A stretch of 5,872 nt of DNA from DASUKL01 sp036278755. Its GTDB lineage: Bacteria; Chloroflexota; Limnocylindria; Limnocylindrales; CSP1-4. This document shows positions 1 to 5,523 of the stretch, in pieces. A model generated the notes under the pieces. The model saw nothing but the letters and a program-made list of their open reading frames with translations. It ran no database searches and was not told the origin of the DNA. The DNA is taken from the NCBI GenBank assembly GCA_036278755.1, contig DASUKL010000002.1, positions 1 to 5,872 of the forward strand. Reading direction: 5' to 3'. The position numbers and the translations under genes were made by a program. The stretch's first letter is position 1. The number at the start of each line of letters is the position of its first letter.

Positions 1-405
1 GGCGCGGGCCTTGAGCATCGGCCGGGTCACGGCCTTGATGGCCCAGAAGGCGCCGAAGAGGTTGGTCTCCAGCACCTCGCGCCAGGCCTCCGGAGTCATG
101 CGCATGATGAGGTCGTCGCGGGTGATGCCGGCGTTGTTGACAAGGATGTCGACGCTGCCGAAGGCCTCCAGGGCGGCCTTGACGAGGGCCTCCGCGGCGG
201 CCGGGTCGGTGGCCTCACTCTGGACGGCGATGGCCTGCCGGCCCAGGGCCTGGATGTCGGCCACGGTGGCCTCGGCTGCGTCCTTCCGGCCCCGGTAGCT
301 GAGGCAGATGTCCGCGCCCTGACGGGCGAGGTGGAGGCAGATGGCCCGGCCGATGCCCCGCGACCCGCCGGTGACGACGGCGGGCTTGCCGCTGAGGTCG
401 ATCAT
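1..405 (-). CDS. fabG: 3-oxoacyl-ACP reductase FabG (partial, C-terminus beyond window)
   Basis: FabG is the cytoplasmic NADPH-dependent short-chain dehydrogenase that reduces 3-oxoacyl-ACP to 3-hydroxyacyl-ACP. I translated 135 codons from the ATG at 405-403 to the window edge; the family is about 245 residues, so roughly the N-terminal half is present. Visible are the Rossmann glycine motif TGGSRGIG (12-19), basic residues after strand 2 (SYRGRK, 36-41) that fit NADPH preference, NNAG (90-93), the ITRDDLIMRM stretch typical of FabG (94-103), and the catalytic Asn in ETNLFGAF (N115). The Ser, Tyr and Lys of the active site lie outside. The start overlaps the fabH stop as ATGA, and a GAGG Shine-Dalgarno sits 7 nt upstream inside the fabH tail, so translation is probably coupled. 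Assignment as FabG rather than another SDR rests on the motifs plus the operon context. Confidence 0.93.
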   Translation of the reverse strand, partial: MIDLSGKPAVVTGGSRGIGRAICLHLARQGADICLSYRGRKDAAEATVADIQALGRQAIAVQSEATDPAAAEALVKAALEAFGSVDILVNNAGITRDDLIMRMTPEAWREVLETNLFGAFWAIKAVTRPMLKARA

Positions 406-1634
406 GCGACCACCTCGACGCCCTGGGTCGGAGCCGCCTCCGCCCCGTCGGCCGCCTTGGACTCGTCGGTCGCCGCGGCCCCGTCGGCCGCCTTGGCCCC
501 GTCGGCCTCCTTGGCGGCGAAGATGGCCCGCAGCTCCGGGGGTGTCGGATCGTCGGCCGTCCAGTCGTTCGGGCGTCGGAGGCCCACGATCGGCTCGATG
601 CCTCGGGCTCGGGCGCCGTGGGCCGGGTCGGCCGTCCAGCGCACGACGCAGGCACCGCTCGTGTAGCCCGCCCCGAAGGCAACGAAGACGATCACGTCGC
701 CGGGCTTGACGCGGCCCGCCTCGACGGCCTCGACGAGGGCCATGGGCACCGAGGCGGCCGAGGTGTTGCCGTAGCGGTCGACGTTGACGTAGACCCGCTC
801 CATGCCGATGCCCAGGCCCTTGGCCACCGACTCGATGATCCGCACGTTGGCCTGGTGGGGCACGAAGAGGGCCACCTCGTCGGGCGCGACGCCGGCCCGC
901 TCGAGGGCCGTGGATACGGTGGAGGCCATCGTCCGGGTGGCGTAGCGGTAGGTCTCGCGGCCGTCCATGCGGACGAAGTGGCCGCGCCGTTCCACGGTCG
1001 AGTCGGAGGCCGGGGAGGCGGCCCCGCCGGCCGGTTGGTAGATGTTGTAGGCCCCGGCCGGGTCGGCCGTGAGCTCCAGGCCCAGGAGGCCGCCCTCCGG
1101 CTCGTCGGAACGCTGGAGGAGCACCGCTCCGGCCCCGTCGCCGAAGAGGATGCAGGTGCCCCGGTCGTGGTAGTCCATGACCCGGGTGAGCGTCTCGGCC
1201 CCGATGACCAGGGCGTTGCGGTACATCCCGCTGGCCACGTAGGCGTGGCCCGCGCTGTAGGCGTAGACGAAGCCCGAACAGACGGCCGCCACGTCCATGG
1301 CCGCCGCACCGGCTGCCCCGAGGGCCTCCTTGACGAAGACGGCCGTGGCGGGCAGGGCGTAGTCGGGCGTGCAGGTGCCCACGACGATGACGTCGAGATC
1401 GGCCGGGTCGAGCCCGGCCACGGCCAGGGCCCGCCGTCCCGCGCTGGCGGCCAGCGAGGCGGTCGTCTCCTGGGGTCCGGCCACGCGGCGCTCGCGGATG
1501 CCCGTCCGGCTCCTGATCCAGTCGTCGCTGGTGTCGACGAGGCGGGCCATGTCGTCGTTGGTCAGGATGCGCGGCGGCACGTACATGCCCCAGCCCTCGA
1601 CCCGAACGCTGCCGCCTCCGGTGCTTCCCCTCAT
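402..1634 (-). CDS. fabH: 3-oxoacyl-ACP synthase III (KAS III) with a C-terminal extension
   Basis: FabH condenses acetyl-CoA (or another acyl-CoA primer) with malonyl-ACP to start fatty acid chains in the cytoplasm. The thiolase-fold catalytic triad is complete: Cys119 in AAVCSGF, His260 in VPHQANVRI and Asn290 in YGNTSAAS. The family signature DDWIRSRTGIRERR (37-50) and the closing GAGYTSGACVVRW (321-333) are intact. The protein is 410 residues against a usual 310-335. The excess is a tail from about 335 onward: a semi-unique stretch (GIEPIVGLRRPNDW), then an Ala/Asp/Lys-rich repeat (about 371-402). The ATG is supported by AGGGAGG 5 nt upstream, in the 16-bp gap after accB. The stop overlaps the fabG start by 4 bp. 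Primer specificity cannot be read from the sequence. Confidence 0.96.
   Translation of the reverse strand: MRGSTGGGSVRVEGWGMYVPPRILTNDDMARLVDTSDDWIRSRTGIRERRVAGPQETTASLAASAGRRALAVAGLDPADLDVIVVGTCTPDYALPATAVFVKEALGAAGAAAMDVAAVCSGFVYAYSAGHAYVASGMYRNALVIGAETLTRVMDYHDRGTCILFGDGAGAVLLQRSDEPEGGLLGLELTADPAGAYNIYQPAGGAASPASDSTVERRGHFVRMDGRETYRYATRTMASTVSTALERAGVAPDEVALFVPHQANVRIIESVAKGLGIGMERVYVNVDRYGNTSAASVPMALVEAVEAGRVKPGDVIVFVAFGAGYTSGACVVRWTADPAHGARARGIEPIVGLRRPNDWTADDPTPPELRAIFAAKEADGAKAADGAAATDESKAADGAEAAPTQGVEVVA
442..513 (-). repeat. Four tandem 18-bp units in the fabH tail
   Basis: Four consecutive 18-bp units begin at 442, 460, 478 and 496. Plus-strand consensus is GCCCCGTCGGCCGCCTTG; unit 2 has diverged and unit 4 differs at one base from units 1 and 3. 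Each encodes six residues like KAADGA in FabH, so the expansion keeps the frame. It lies well past the catalytic domain and is probably a flexible tail. Confidence 0.85.
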
Positions 1635-1650
1635 GGTCGCCTCCCTTCCT

Positions 1651-2223
1651 TCACGCTGGGGCCACCTCGATGAGGGGCTGCCTGGCCTTGATGAGCTGGC
1701 CGTTCTCGGCCACGATCCGGACCACGCGGCCGCGGACGTCGCTCTTGATCTCGTTGAAGAGCTTCATGGCCTCGATGAGGCCGATGACCTGGCCGGCCTG
1801 GATCTCGGTCCCGACCTCGACGTAGGCCGCGGCGTCGGGCGAGGGCGAGCCGTAATAGATGCCGGTCAGCGGGGCCAGGACCTGGTGGGACGTGGGCGCC
1901 TCCGCCTCGCCGGTCCTGTCGCTCGCGGGGTCCGCGGCACCCGAAGCGCCCGATGCATCAGCGCCCGAGGAGCCAGCGCCCGAGGAGCCTCGAGCGCCCG
2001 AGGCGCCAGGGCCCGAGGAGCCTGGAGCGCCCGAGGAGCCAGCGCCCGAGGAGCCTGCTGCGTCGGCGTTCGGCCCCGGGGCGGCCGCCTGAGGGTCGGG
2101 CGCGCCCAGCCGTCGCAGGCGGAGCGAGGTGGCCCCGACCTCGACCTCCAGCTCGTCCAGCTCCGAGCCGGCCAGGACGGCCTCCAGGCGGTCGATGAGG
2201 GTCAGCAGCTCGTCGTCAGCCAT
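1651..2223 (-). CDS. accB: Biotin carboxyl carrier protein of acetyl-CoA carboxylase
   Basis: AccB carries biotin between the biotin carboxylase and the carboxyltransferase that makes malonyl-CoA. The 190-residue product has three parts. An N-terminal segment (1-40) contains a helix-like start and LEVEVGATSLRLRRLG, as in other BCCPs. A long Gly/Ser/Ala linker follows (about 41-110). The biotinyl domain is 113-188, with the attachment motif EAMK placing biotin on Lys154, followed by LFNEIKSDVRGRVVRI and ENGQLIKARQPLIEV. The length is a little above the usual 150-170 because of the linker. The start has GAGGG 9 nt upstream. It lies 40 bp after fabF and 16 bp before fabH. Its usual partner accC is not in the window. 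Confidence 0.95.
   Translation of the reverse strand: MADDELLTLIDRLEAVLAGSELDELEVEVGATSLRLRRLGAPDPQAAAPGPNADAAGSSGAGSSGAPGSSGPGASGARGSSGAGSSGADASGASGAADPASDRTGEAEAPTSHQVLAPLTGIYYGSPSPDAAAYVEVGTEIQAGQVIGLIEAMKLFNEIKSDVRGRVVRIVAENGQLIKARQPLIEVAPA
1961..2056 (-). repeat. 15/18-bp tandem repeat coding the accB linker
   Basis: Units of plus-strand type GCGCCCGAGGAGCCA start at 1961, 1976, 1994, 2009, 2027 and 2042. The spacing is 15, 18, 15, 18, 15 bp, because two units carry an extra codon (CGA or GGA). They encode Gly-Ser-Ser-Gly-Ala type pentapeptides in the linker between the N-terminal segment and the biotinyl domain. BCCP linkers are normally Ala/Pro-rich and flexible; this one is Gly/Ser-rich, with array structure still clear at DNA level. 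Confidence 0.85.
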
Positions 2224-2263
2224 CGCGTCCGTCCCTCGTCTGTCCCGGGTCCCTGCCGGCCGC

Positions 2264-3535
2264 TCAAGCGTCCCAGCGCCGCAGGACGAGGGCGCTGTTG
2301 TGGCCGCCGAAGCCGAAGGCGCTGACCAGGCCCACGTCGATCCGCCGTTCGCGGGCCGTGAGGGGCGTGCAATCGAGCCCCTGGGCCAGGGGGTCCGGGT
2401 CGGTCAGGTTGATGGTGGGCGGCACGCAGCCGTCGCGCATGGCCAGCAGCACGGCCACCGTGCCGATGGCCCCGGCGGCACCCAGGGTGTGGCCGATGGC
2501 CCCCTTGCTGGCGGTGATGCTGACCCGCGGTGCGGCCTCGCCGAAAAGGTCCCGGAGGGCCACCAGCTCGGCCGCGTCGCCCTCGCCGGTGGAGGTGGCG
2601 TGGGCGCTGACGTGGTCCACCTCGTCGGGGCGCAGGGCGGCCTTCTGCAGGGCCCGTGCGGCGGCCCGCCGGGCGCCACTCCCGCCCGGGGCGGGGAGCG
2701 TCACGTGGGAGGCGTCGGCCGTGGCGCCGTAGCCGACCAGCTCGGCCAGGATGGGCGCCCCGCGGCGGACGGCATGGCCGGCTTCTTCGAGGATCAGCGT
2801 GGCCGCGCCCTCGGCGATGACGAAGCCGTCCCGGCCGCGATCGAAGGGCCGGCTCGCCCCGGCCGGGTCGTCGTTGCGGGTCGAGAGGGCCCGCATGGCC
2901 GCGAAGCCGCCGACGATGCCCTCGACGATGGGCGCTTCGGTGCCGCCGGCGATCATGACCTCGGCGTCGCCGCGGCGGATGGTCTCGGCTGCCTCGCCGA
3001 TGGCGTTACCGCCGCTGGCGCAGGCGCTGACCGTGGCGTACGACGGACCCTGGGCGCCGAAGGCGATGGAGACGTGGCCGGCGGCCATGTTGGCGATGGT
3101 CATGGGGATGAAGAAGGGGCTGAGGCGGGCGGGGCCACGCTCGACGTAGGTCCGGATCTCCTCGAAGAGCATGCCGCAGCCGCCCATGCCGGAGGCGATG
3201 ATCGCGCCGGTCTCCTCCGCGGCGGCGCCTTCGGCCCGTTCCGGCAGGCCGGCCCGCTCGAGGGCCTCGCGGGTGGCCACGAGGGTGAGGTGGACGAAGC
3301 GGTCGGTCCGTTTGGCCTCCTTGCGATCGAGGACCACCGAAACGTCGAGGTCGCGGACCTGACCGGCCATCCGGCTGGAGAGCCGCGAGGGGTCGAAGCT
3401 GGCGATGGTGTCGATGCCGCAGCGCCCGGCGACGAGCCCCGACCAGAAGGTCTCGACGTCGTTGCCCAGGGGGGTCACGGCGCCTGCGCCGGTGACGACG
3501 ACGCGACGCCGACCCACCGGGGTGGGGCCGCTCAC
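2264..3535 (-). CDS. fabF: 3-oxoacyl-ACP synthase II (KAS II)
   Basis: FabF elongates acyl-ACP with malonyl-ACP, losing CO2. The 423-residue length is close to the FabF norm of about 412. The Cys-His-His triad is complete: Cys172 in VSACASGG, His312 in AHATST and His349 in KGAIGHTLGAAG with its Lys344. Other family landmarks are VVVTGAGAVTPLG (12-24), SRPFDRGRDGFVIAEGA (228-244) and SAFGFGGHNSALVLRR (405-420). FabB is less likely because the hallmarks and operon setting are those of FabF. The start is GTG at 3535-3533; it overlaps the stop of the upstream phosphoesterase gene as GTGA. I see no good Shine-Dalgarno, only a weak GGGG-containing stretch, so initiation probably depends on translation of the preceding gene. 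The stop is 40 bp before accB. Confidence 0.96.
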   Translation of the reverse strand: MSGPTPVGRRRVVVTGAGAVTPLGNDVETFWSGLVAGRCGIDTIASFDPSRLSSRMAGQVRDLDVSVVLDRKEAKRTDRFVHLTLVATREALERAGLPERAEGAAAEETGAIIASGMGGCGMLFEEIRTYVERGPARLSPFFIPMTIANMAAGHVSIAFGAQGPSYATVSACASGGNAIGEAAETIRRGDAEVMIAGGTEAPIVEGIVGGFAAMRALSTRNDDPAGASRPFDRGRDGFVIAEGAATLILEEAGHAVRRGAPILAELVGYGATADASHVTLPAPGGSGARRAAARALQKAALRPDEVDHVSAHATSTGEGDAAELVALRDLFGEAAPRVSITASKGAIGHTLGAAGAIGTVAVLLAMRDGCVPPTINLTDPDPLAQGLDCTPLTARERRIDVGLVSAFGFGGHNSALVLRRWDA

Positions 3536-4626
3536 CGGACGTAGCGCCCCGTGCGGATGGTGGCCGCGCGGTAGACGTCGCCGGGCAGCCCGCGGGCACT
3601 GACCTCGTCGGCCACGGGCAGGGGGTCGTAGGCGGCCCGCCGCAGCTCCACGGTGATGGCGGGCCCGGCCGGCTGGGGTGCCGTCACGACGTCGGCGTCG
3701 GCGTCGGCGTCGGCGTAGGCGTCGGCGCCGGCGTCGGCGTCGTAGGCGTCGGCGTAGGCGTCCGCGTCTTCGGTGTGTTCGGTCGCGGCGACCCCGACCT
3801 CGGGCCTGGCTCCGACCATGGCGTCGGTCTCGGCTGGGGCGTCGGCTTCGGCTGGGGCGTCGGCTTCGGCTGGCGCGTCGGCTTCGGCTGGGGCGTCGGC
3901 TTCGGCTGTGGCGCCCGCGTCACCCGGGGTCTCGGTGGGTTCGGGCGCCGGAAGCTCGATCGTCAGCAGGGCCCAGGCAGCGCCTGCGTCGCCGTCGAAG
4001 GCGTAGCCGCAGCTGCCCGGGTTACAGACCAGCCGGCGGCCGAACTCGCGCCACTCCGCGACGTGGGTGTGGCCGCAGACGATGACCCGAGCGTCGGTGC
4101 GGGTGATGCGCTGGATCGTGACCGATGGGTCGAGGTCCGCCGGGAGGCCGTCGGTCTGGCTGCCGGGCGAGCCGTGACAGGCCAGCACGAGCTGGTCGCC
4201 GACCCGGATGCGGCGCTCGGCGGGCAGCTTGCGCAGGTAGTCGAGGTCGGCCGGCGAGAGCTGCTCGTGGGCCCACTCCGCGGCCGCGATCTGGTGGCCG
4301 GGCACGACGTCGAGCCAGGGGAAAGCGGCCCCGAAGTCGAGGTCGGCCACCGCGATGTCGGTGTTGCCCTGGATGACATAGGCGCCGGCGGCGTCGAGGG
4401 TCCGGATGCGGGCGACGACCTCGGTCGGCCGGGGCCCGTTCATGACGAGGTCGCCGAGGACGGCTATGGCGTCAGGCTTGGCCTTCTCGATGGCCGTGAG
4501 GGCGGCATCGAGGGCGGCTACGTTGCCGTGGATGTCGCCGAGGACGGCGATCTTGAAGCGGCCGGCGGGTTCCTTGCCGCTGACGGCTCGGGCTGCTCGG
4601 GCTCCCCGGGCTCGGGTCGGGCTCAT
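3532..4626 (-). CDS. Calcineurin-like metallophosphoesterase with a low-complexity insert
   Basis: This is a two-metal phosphoesterase of the YfcE/MJ0936-like group; the substrate is unknown. Metal and active-site motifs occur in order: GDIHGN (30-35; Asp31, His33), GDL (Asp59), GNTD (Asn88), HGSPGS (His151) and GHTH (His186, His188), then NPGSCGYAFDGD (202-213). No signal peptide or membrane segment is evident, so it should be cytoplasmic. Residues about 226-322 are an acidic Ala/Asp/Glu insert made of two repeat blocks. After it the normal family C-terminal strand resumes (ITVELRRAAYDPLPVAD, 324-340), so the fold is interrupted rather than truncated. The enzyme has 364 residues, against roughly 230-260 for simple relatives. 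AAGGAG lies 12 nt before the ATG, a long spacing. The gene sits inside the fatty-acid operon, and its stop overlaps the fabF start. Confidence 0.9.
   Translation of the reverse strand: MSPTRARGARAARAVSGKEPAGRFKIAVLGDIHGNVAALDAALTAIEKAKPDAIAVLGDLVMNGPRPTEVVARIRTLDAAGAYVIQGNTDIAVADLDFGAAFPWLDVVPGHQIAAAEWAHEQLSPADLDYLRKLPAERRIRVGDQLVLACHGSPGSQTDGLPADLDPSVTIQRITRTDARVIVCGHTHVAEWREFGRRLVCNPGSCGYAFDGDAGAAWALLTIELPAPEPTETPGDAGATAEADAPAEADAPAEADAPAEADAPAETDAMVGARPEVGVAATEHTEDADAYADAYDADAGADAYADADADADVVTAPQPAGPAITVELRRAAYDPLPVADEVSARGLPGDVYRAATIRTGRYVR
3691..3768 (-). repeat. GTCGGC hexanucleotide-type repeat in the phosphoesterase gene
   Basis: The plus strand reads mainly as GTCGGC, GTAGGC and a few variants over about 78 bp. 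In the gene it encodes alternating Asp-Ala with some Tyr (about residues 287-312). The reading frame is kept. It forms the second half of the low-complexity insert and is strongly acidic. Confidence 0.8.
3821..3910 (-). repeat. Five tandem 18-bp units in the phosphoesterase gene
   Basis: Five 18-bp units start at 3821, 3839, 3857, 3875 and 3893, with plus-strand consensus GCGTCGGCTTCGGCTGGG. They are nearly identical and encode AEADAP-type hexapeptides (about residues 239-269). The near identity suggests recent expansion, in frame, between the last two conserved segments of the enzyme. Confidence 0.88.
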
Positions 4627-4632
4627 GGGTCG

Positions 4633-4680
4633 TCAGTGCTCCTTGTCGGTCATCGCAGGGTGCCTTTTGTGGTGGGTCAT
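4633..4680 (-). CDS. Possible coupling mini-ORF 2 (15 codons)
   Basis: The ATG at 4680-4678 overlaps the stop of mini-ORF 1 as ATGA. The frame encodes MTHHKRHPAMTDKEH and stops 6 bp before the phosphoesterase ATG. Its last codons contain the AAGGAG that should serve that gene. It arises from the 27-bp repeat and resembles no known protein. If translated, it would deliver ribosomes to the next start; it may equally be an accident of the repeat. Confidence 0.25.
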   Translation of the reverse strand: MTHHKRHPAMTDKEH

Positions 4681-4746
4681 CGCAGGGTGACTTTGTGGTG
4701 GGTCATCGCAGGGTGCCTTTTGTGGTGGGTCATCGCAGGGTGCCTT
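4651..4746 (-). repeat. 27-bp tandem duplication of the fabZ 3' end
   Basis: Units start at 4651 (27 bp), 4678 (26 bp, with one base lost and one changed) and 4704 (27 bp). A partial fourth unit at 4731-4746 is the genuine end of fabZ. Plus-strand units begin CATCGCAGGGTGCC and end TTTTGTGGTGGGT. Each unit therefore repeats the last codons and stop of fabZ, followed by a short A-rich spacer. Replication slippage at the gene junction is the simplest explanation. It lengthens the fabZ-phosphoesterase gap to 103 bp in an otherwise compact operon. Confidence 0.93.
4677..4733 (-). CDS. Possible coupling mini-ORF 1 (18 codons)
   Basis: The ATG at 4733-4731 overlaps the fabZ stop as ATGA, the classic coupling arrangement. 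The frame encodes MTHHKRHPAMTHHKVTLR and ends on the TGA of the next repeat copy, again as ATGA. The single-base deletion in the middle repeat unit is what brings this stop into frame. The product is His-rich, unrecognised and derived from the repeat, so a role as a peptide is doubtful; a role in passing on ribosomes is conceivable. Confidence 0.25.
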   Translation of the reverse strand: MTHHKRHPAMTHHKVTLR

Positions 4747-5206
4747 CGGGCGGGATGATGAAGCTGAGCAGCGCCTCGCAGGCCGTCTCGCCATCGACGC
4801 TGGCGACCCCACGGCCCTTGCCGAACCGGCGGCCCAGCTTCTCCATCGTGATCTCGAGCCGCAGCGTGTCGCCGGGCGTGACGAGGCGCTTGAAGCGGCA
4901 GTCCTCGATGCCCGCGAACAGCCCGATCCGATCGCCGAAGCCGGGCTGCTTGGCCACGTAGATGGCCATGGTCTGGGCCAGGGCCTCGACCTGGAGCACG
5001 CCGGGCATCACCGGCAGGTCCGGGAAGTGGCCGTGGAAGAACCACTCCGTGGCGGTGACGGCCTTCTGGCCCACGATACGCTGGGCTTCGGGGTCGTAGG
5101 CCACGATCCGATCGACCAGCAGGAAGGGCCACCGATGCGGGATGAGCGCGGCGATCTCGGCCGTGGTGTGCACGATCGGGGACCCTGAGGCAGACGTATC
5201 AGTCAT
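4730..5206 (-). CDS. fabZ: 3-hydroxyacyl-ACP dehydratase FabZ
   Basis: FabZ removes water from 3-hydroxyacyl-ACP to give trans-2-enoyl-ACP. The 158-residue hot-dog protein matches the usual 140-160. Diagnostic segments are LIPHRWPFLLVDRI (21-34) and the active-site helix region WFFHGHFPDLPVMPGVLQVEAL. His60 and Glu74 are 14 residues apart, exactly as His54 and Glu68 are in E. coli FabZ. CRFKRLVTPGDTLRLEI (103-119) closes the hot-dog core. The ATG has AGGAG 6 nt upstream (plus-strand CTCCT at 5213-5217), itself part of a repeat. It is the first confident gene of the operon. FabA is unlikely given the length and the conserved motif. The C-terminal codons are those copied in the 27-bp repeat downstream. 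Confidence 0.95.
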   Translation of the reverse strand: MTDTSASGSPIVHTTAEIAALIPHRWPFLLVDRIVAYDPEAQRIVGQKAVTATEWFFHGHFPDLPVMPGVLQVEALAQTMAIYVAKQPGFGDRIGLFAGIEDCRFKRLVTPGDTLRLEITMEKLGRRFGKGRGVASVDGETACEALLSFIIPPEGTLR

Positions 5207-5210
5207 CCGG

Positions 5211-5265
5211 GGCTCCTGTGGCTCCGGATCCTGTGGCTCCGGATCCTGGGGCTCTGGGGGCTCCC
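5211..5265 (-). repeat. Degenerate 15-bp repeat carrying the fabZ ribosome binding site
   Basis: GCTCCGGATCCTGTG at 5221-5235 is followed at 5236-5250 by a copy differing at one base. Partial copies flank it (5211-5220, 5251 onward). On the minus strand the units read GGAGCCACAGGA, so several Shine-Dalgarno-like AGGA/GGAG strings precede the fabZ ATG, and only the nearest is correctly spaced. Confidence 0.7.
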
Positions 5266-5349
5266 CGGGCCTCTGGGGCTCCTGGGGCCCCGGATCCGGG
5301 TTCAGGCGACTGATGCCCCCTCGGATCCGCGGCGATGCCGTTCGAGACG

Positions 5350-5376
5350 GTCCTGTTTGCGGACAGCAAATGGACT
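5350..5376. promoter_or_regulatory. Candidate operator 1 (TTTGC-N5-GCAAA)
   Basis: A perfect 5-bp inverted repeat, TTTGC-GGACA-GCAAA, lies at 5356-5370. Its arms extend outward as GTCCTG before and TGGAC after, nearly symmetrical if one base is skipped. The 22 bases at 5339-5360 recur exactly at 5411-5432. No known regulator is assigned. Confidence 0.5.
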
Positions 5377-5421
5377 CGGGCGATCGCCGGCGCCGAGGGA
5401 CCTGGGGCGGCGTTCGAGACG

Positions 5422-5448
5422 GTCCTGTTTGCTAGCAGCGAATAGGAC
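5422..5448. promoter_or_regulatory. Candidate operator 2 (TTTGC-N5-GCGAA)
   Basis: This is the same dyad with one mismatch in the core (TTTGC-TAGCA-GCGAA, 5428-5442). Here the outer arms GTCC (5422-5425) and GGAC (5445-5448) are exactly symmetrical, giving 11-bp arms with 9 of 11 pairs. The centre is 72 bp from that of operator 1. Confidence 0.5.
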
Positions 5449-5458
5449 GGCCCGTAAA
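5429..5458 (-). promoter_or_regulatory. Weak candidate promoter for the fab operon
   Basis: On the minus strand TTTACG (5458-5453) and TAGCAA (5434-5429) are separated by 18 bp and match the sigma-70 boxes at 4 of 6 and 3 of 6 positions. The -10-like box falls inside operator 2, and the base changes that make operator 2 differ from the other copies create it. The match is poor and could be chance. Confidence 0.2.
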
Positions 5459-5493
5459 CGGACCGGCCCGGGTGCCGCGAGGCGGATCGCGCC

Positions 5494-5520
5494 GTCGTGT
5501 TTGCGGGCAGCAAATGGGAC
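5494..5520. promoter_or_regulatory. Candidate operator 3 (TTTGC-N5-GCAAA)
   Basis: A perfect core dyad, TTTGC-GGGCA-GCAAA, lies at 5500-5514. The extended arms (5494-5504 and 5510-5520) pair at 9 of 11 positions. The flank outside the dyad has diverged from copies 1 and 2, so the palindrome is better kept than its surroundings. The centre is 72 bp from that of operator 2. Confidence 0.5.
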
Positions 5521-5523
5521 GGG

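Larger units (their letters stand above)
5207..5523. other. Leader/regulatory region upstream of fabZ, no confident gene
   Basis: No reading frame here looks like a conserved protein. From the fabZ side it holds a GC-rich degenerate repeat (5211-5300) with a perfect 12-bp palindrome CCCGGATCCGGG at 5289-5300. Then comes a short unremarkable stretch (5301-5338), then the three-dyad array (5339-5520). The dyads are among the least GC-rich patches in the window, as expected for a promoter region. One minus frame runs through the whole region from 5849 to 5199, but its composition argues against coding. Confidence 0.7.

Noticed and set aside
618..1673. Long plus-strand frame opposite fabH
   Set aside because: It is the antisense shadow of fabH, which has the full catalytic triad. 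The shadow product is a His/Gly/Arg-rich string with no motif.
2129..3544. A 471-codon plus-strand frame opposite fabF and part of accB
   Set aside because: It is a shadow open frame produced by high GC; composition is Gly/Ala/Asp-rich and without domains, while the minus strand encodes intact FabF.
3678..4085. Plus-strand poly-arginine frame opposite the phosphoesterase repeats
   Set aside because: It is simply the GTCGGC-type repeat read in another frame.
5289..5300. CCCGGATCCGGG palindrome as a terminator
   Set aside because: It has no loop or T tract and lies in a repeat with several GGATCC strings, so it is most likely a by-product of the repeat.
5339..5520. The three dyads as a CRISPR or an integrated-element attachment site
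   Set aside because: The dyads are short, their flanks diverge, spacers are partly similar, and no integrase or cas gene is visible.
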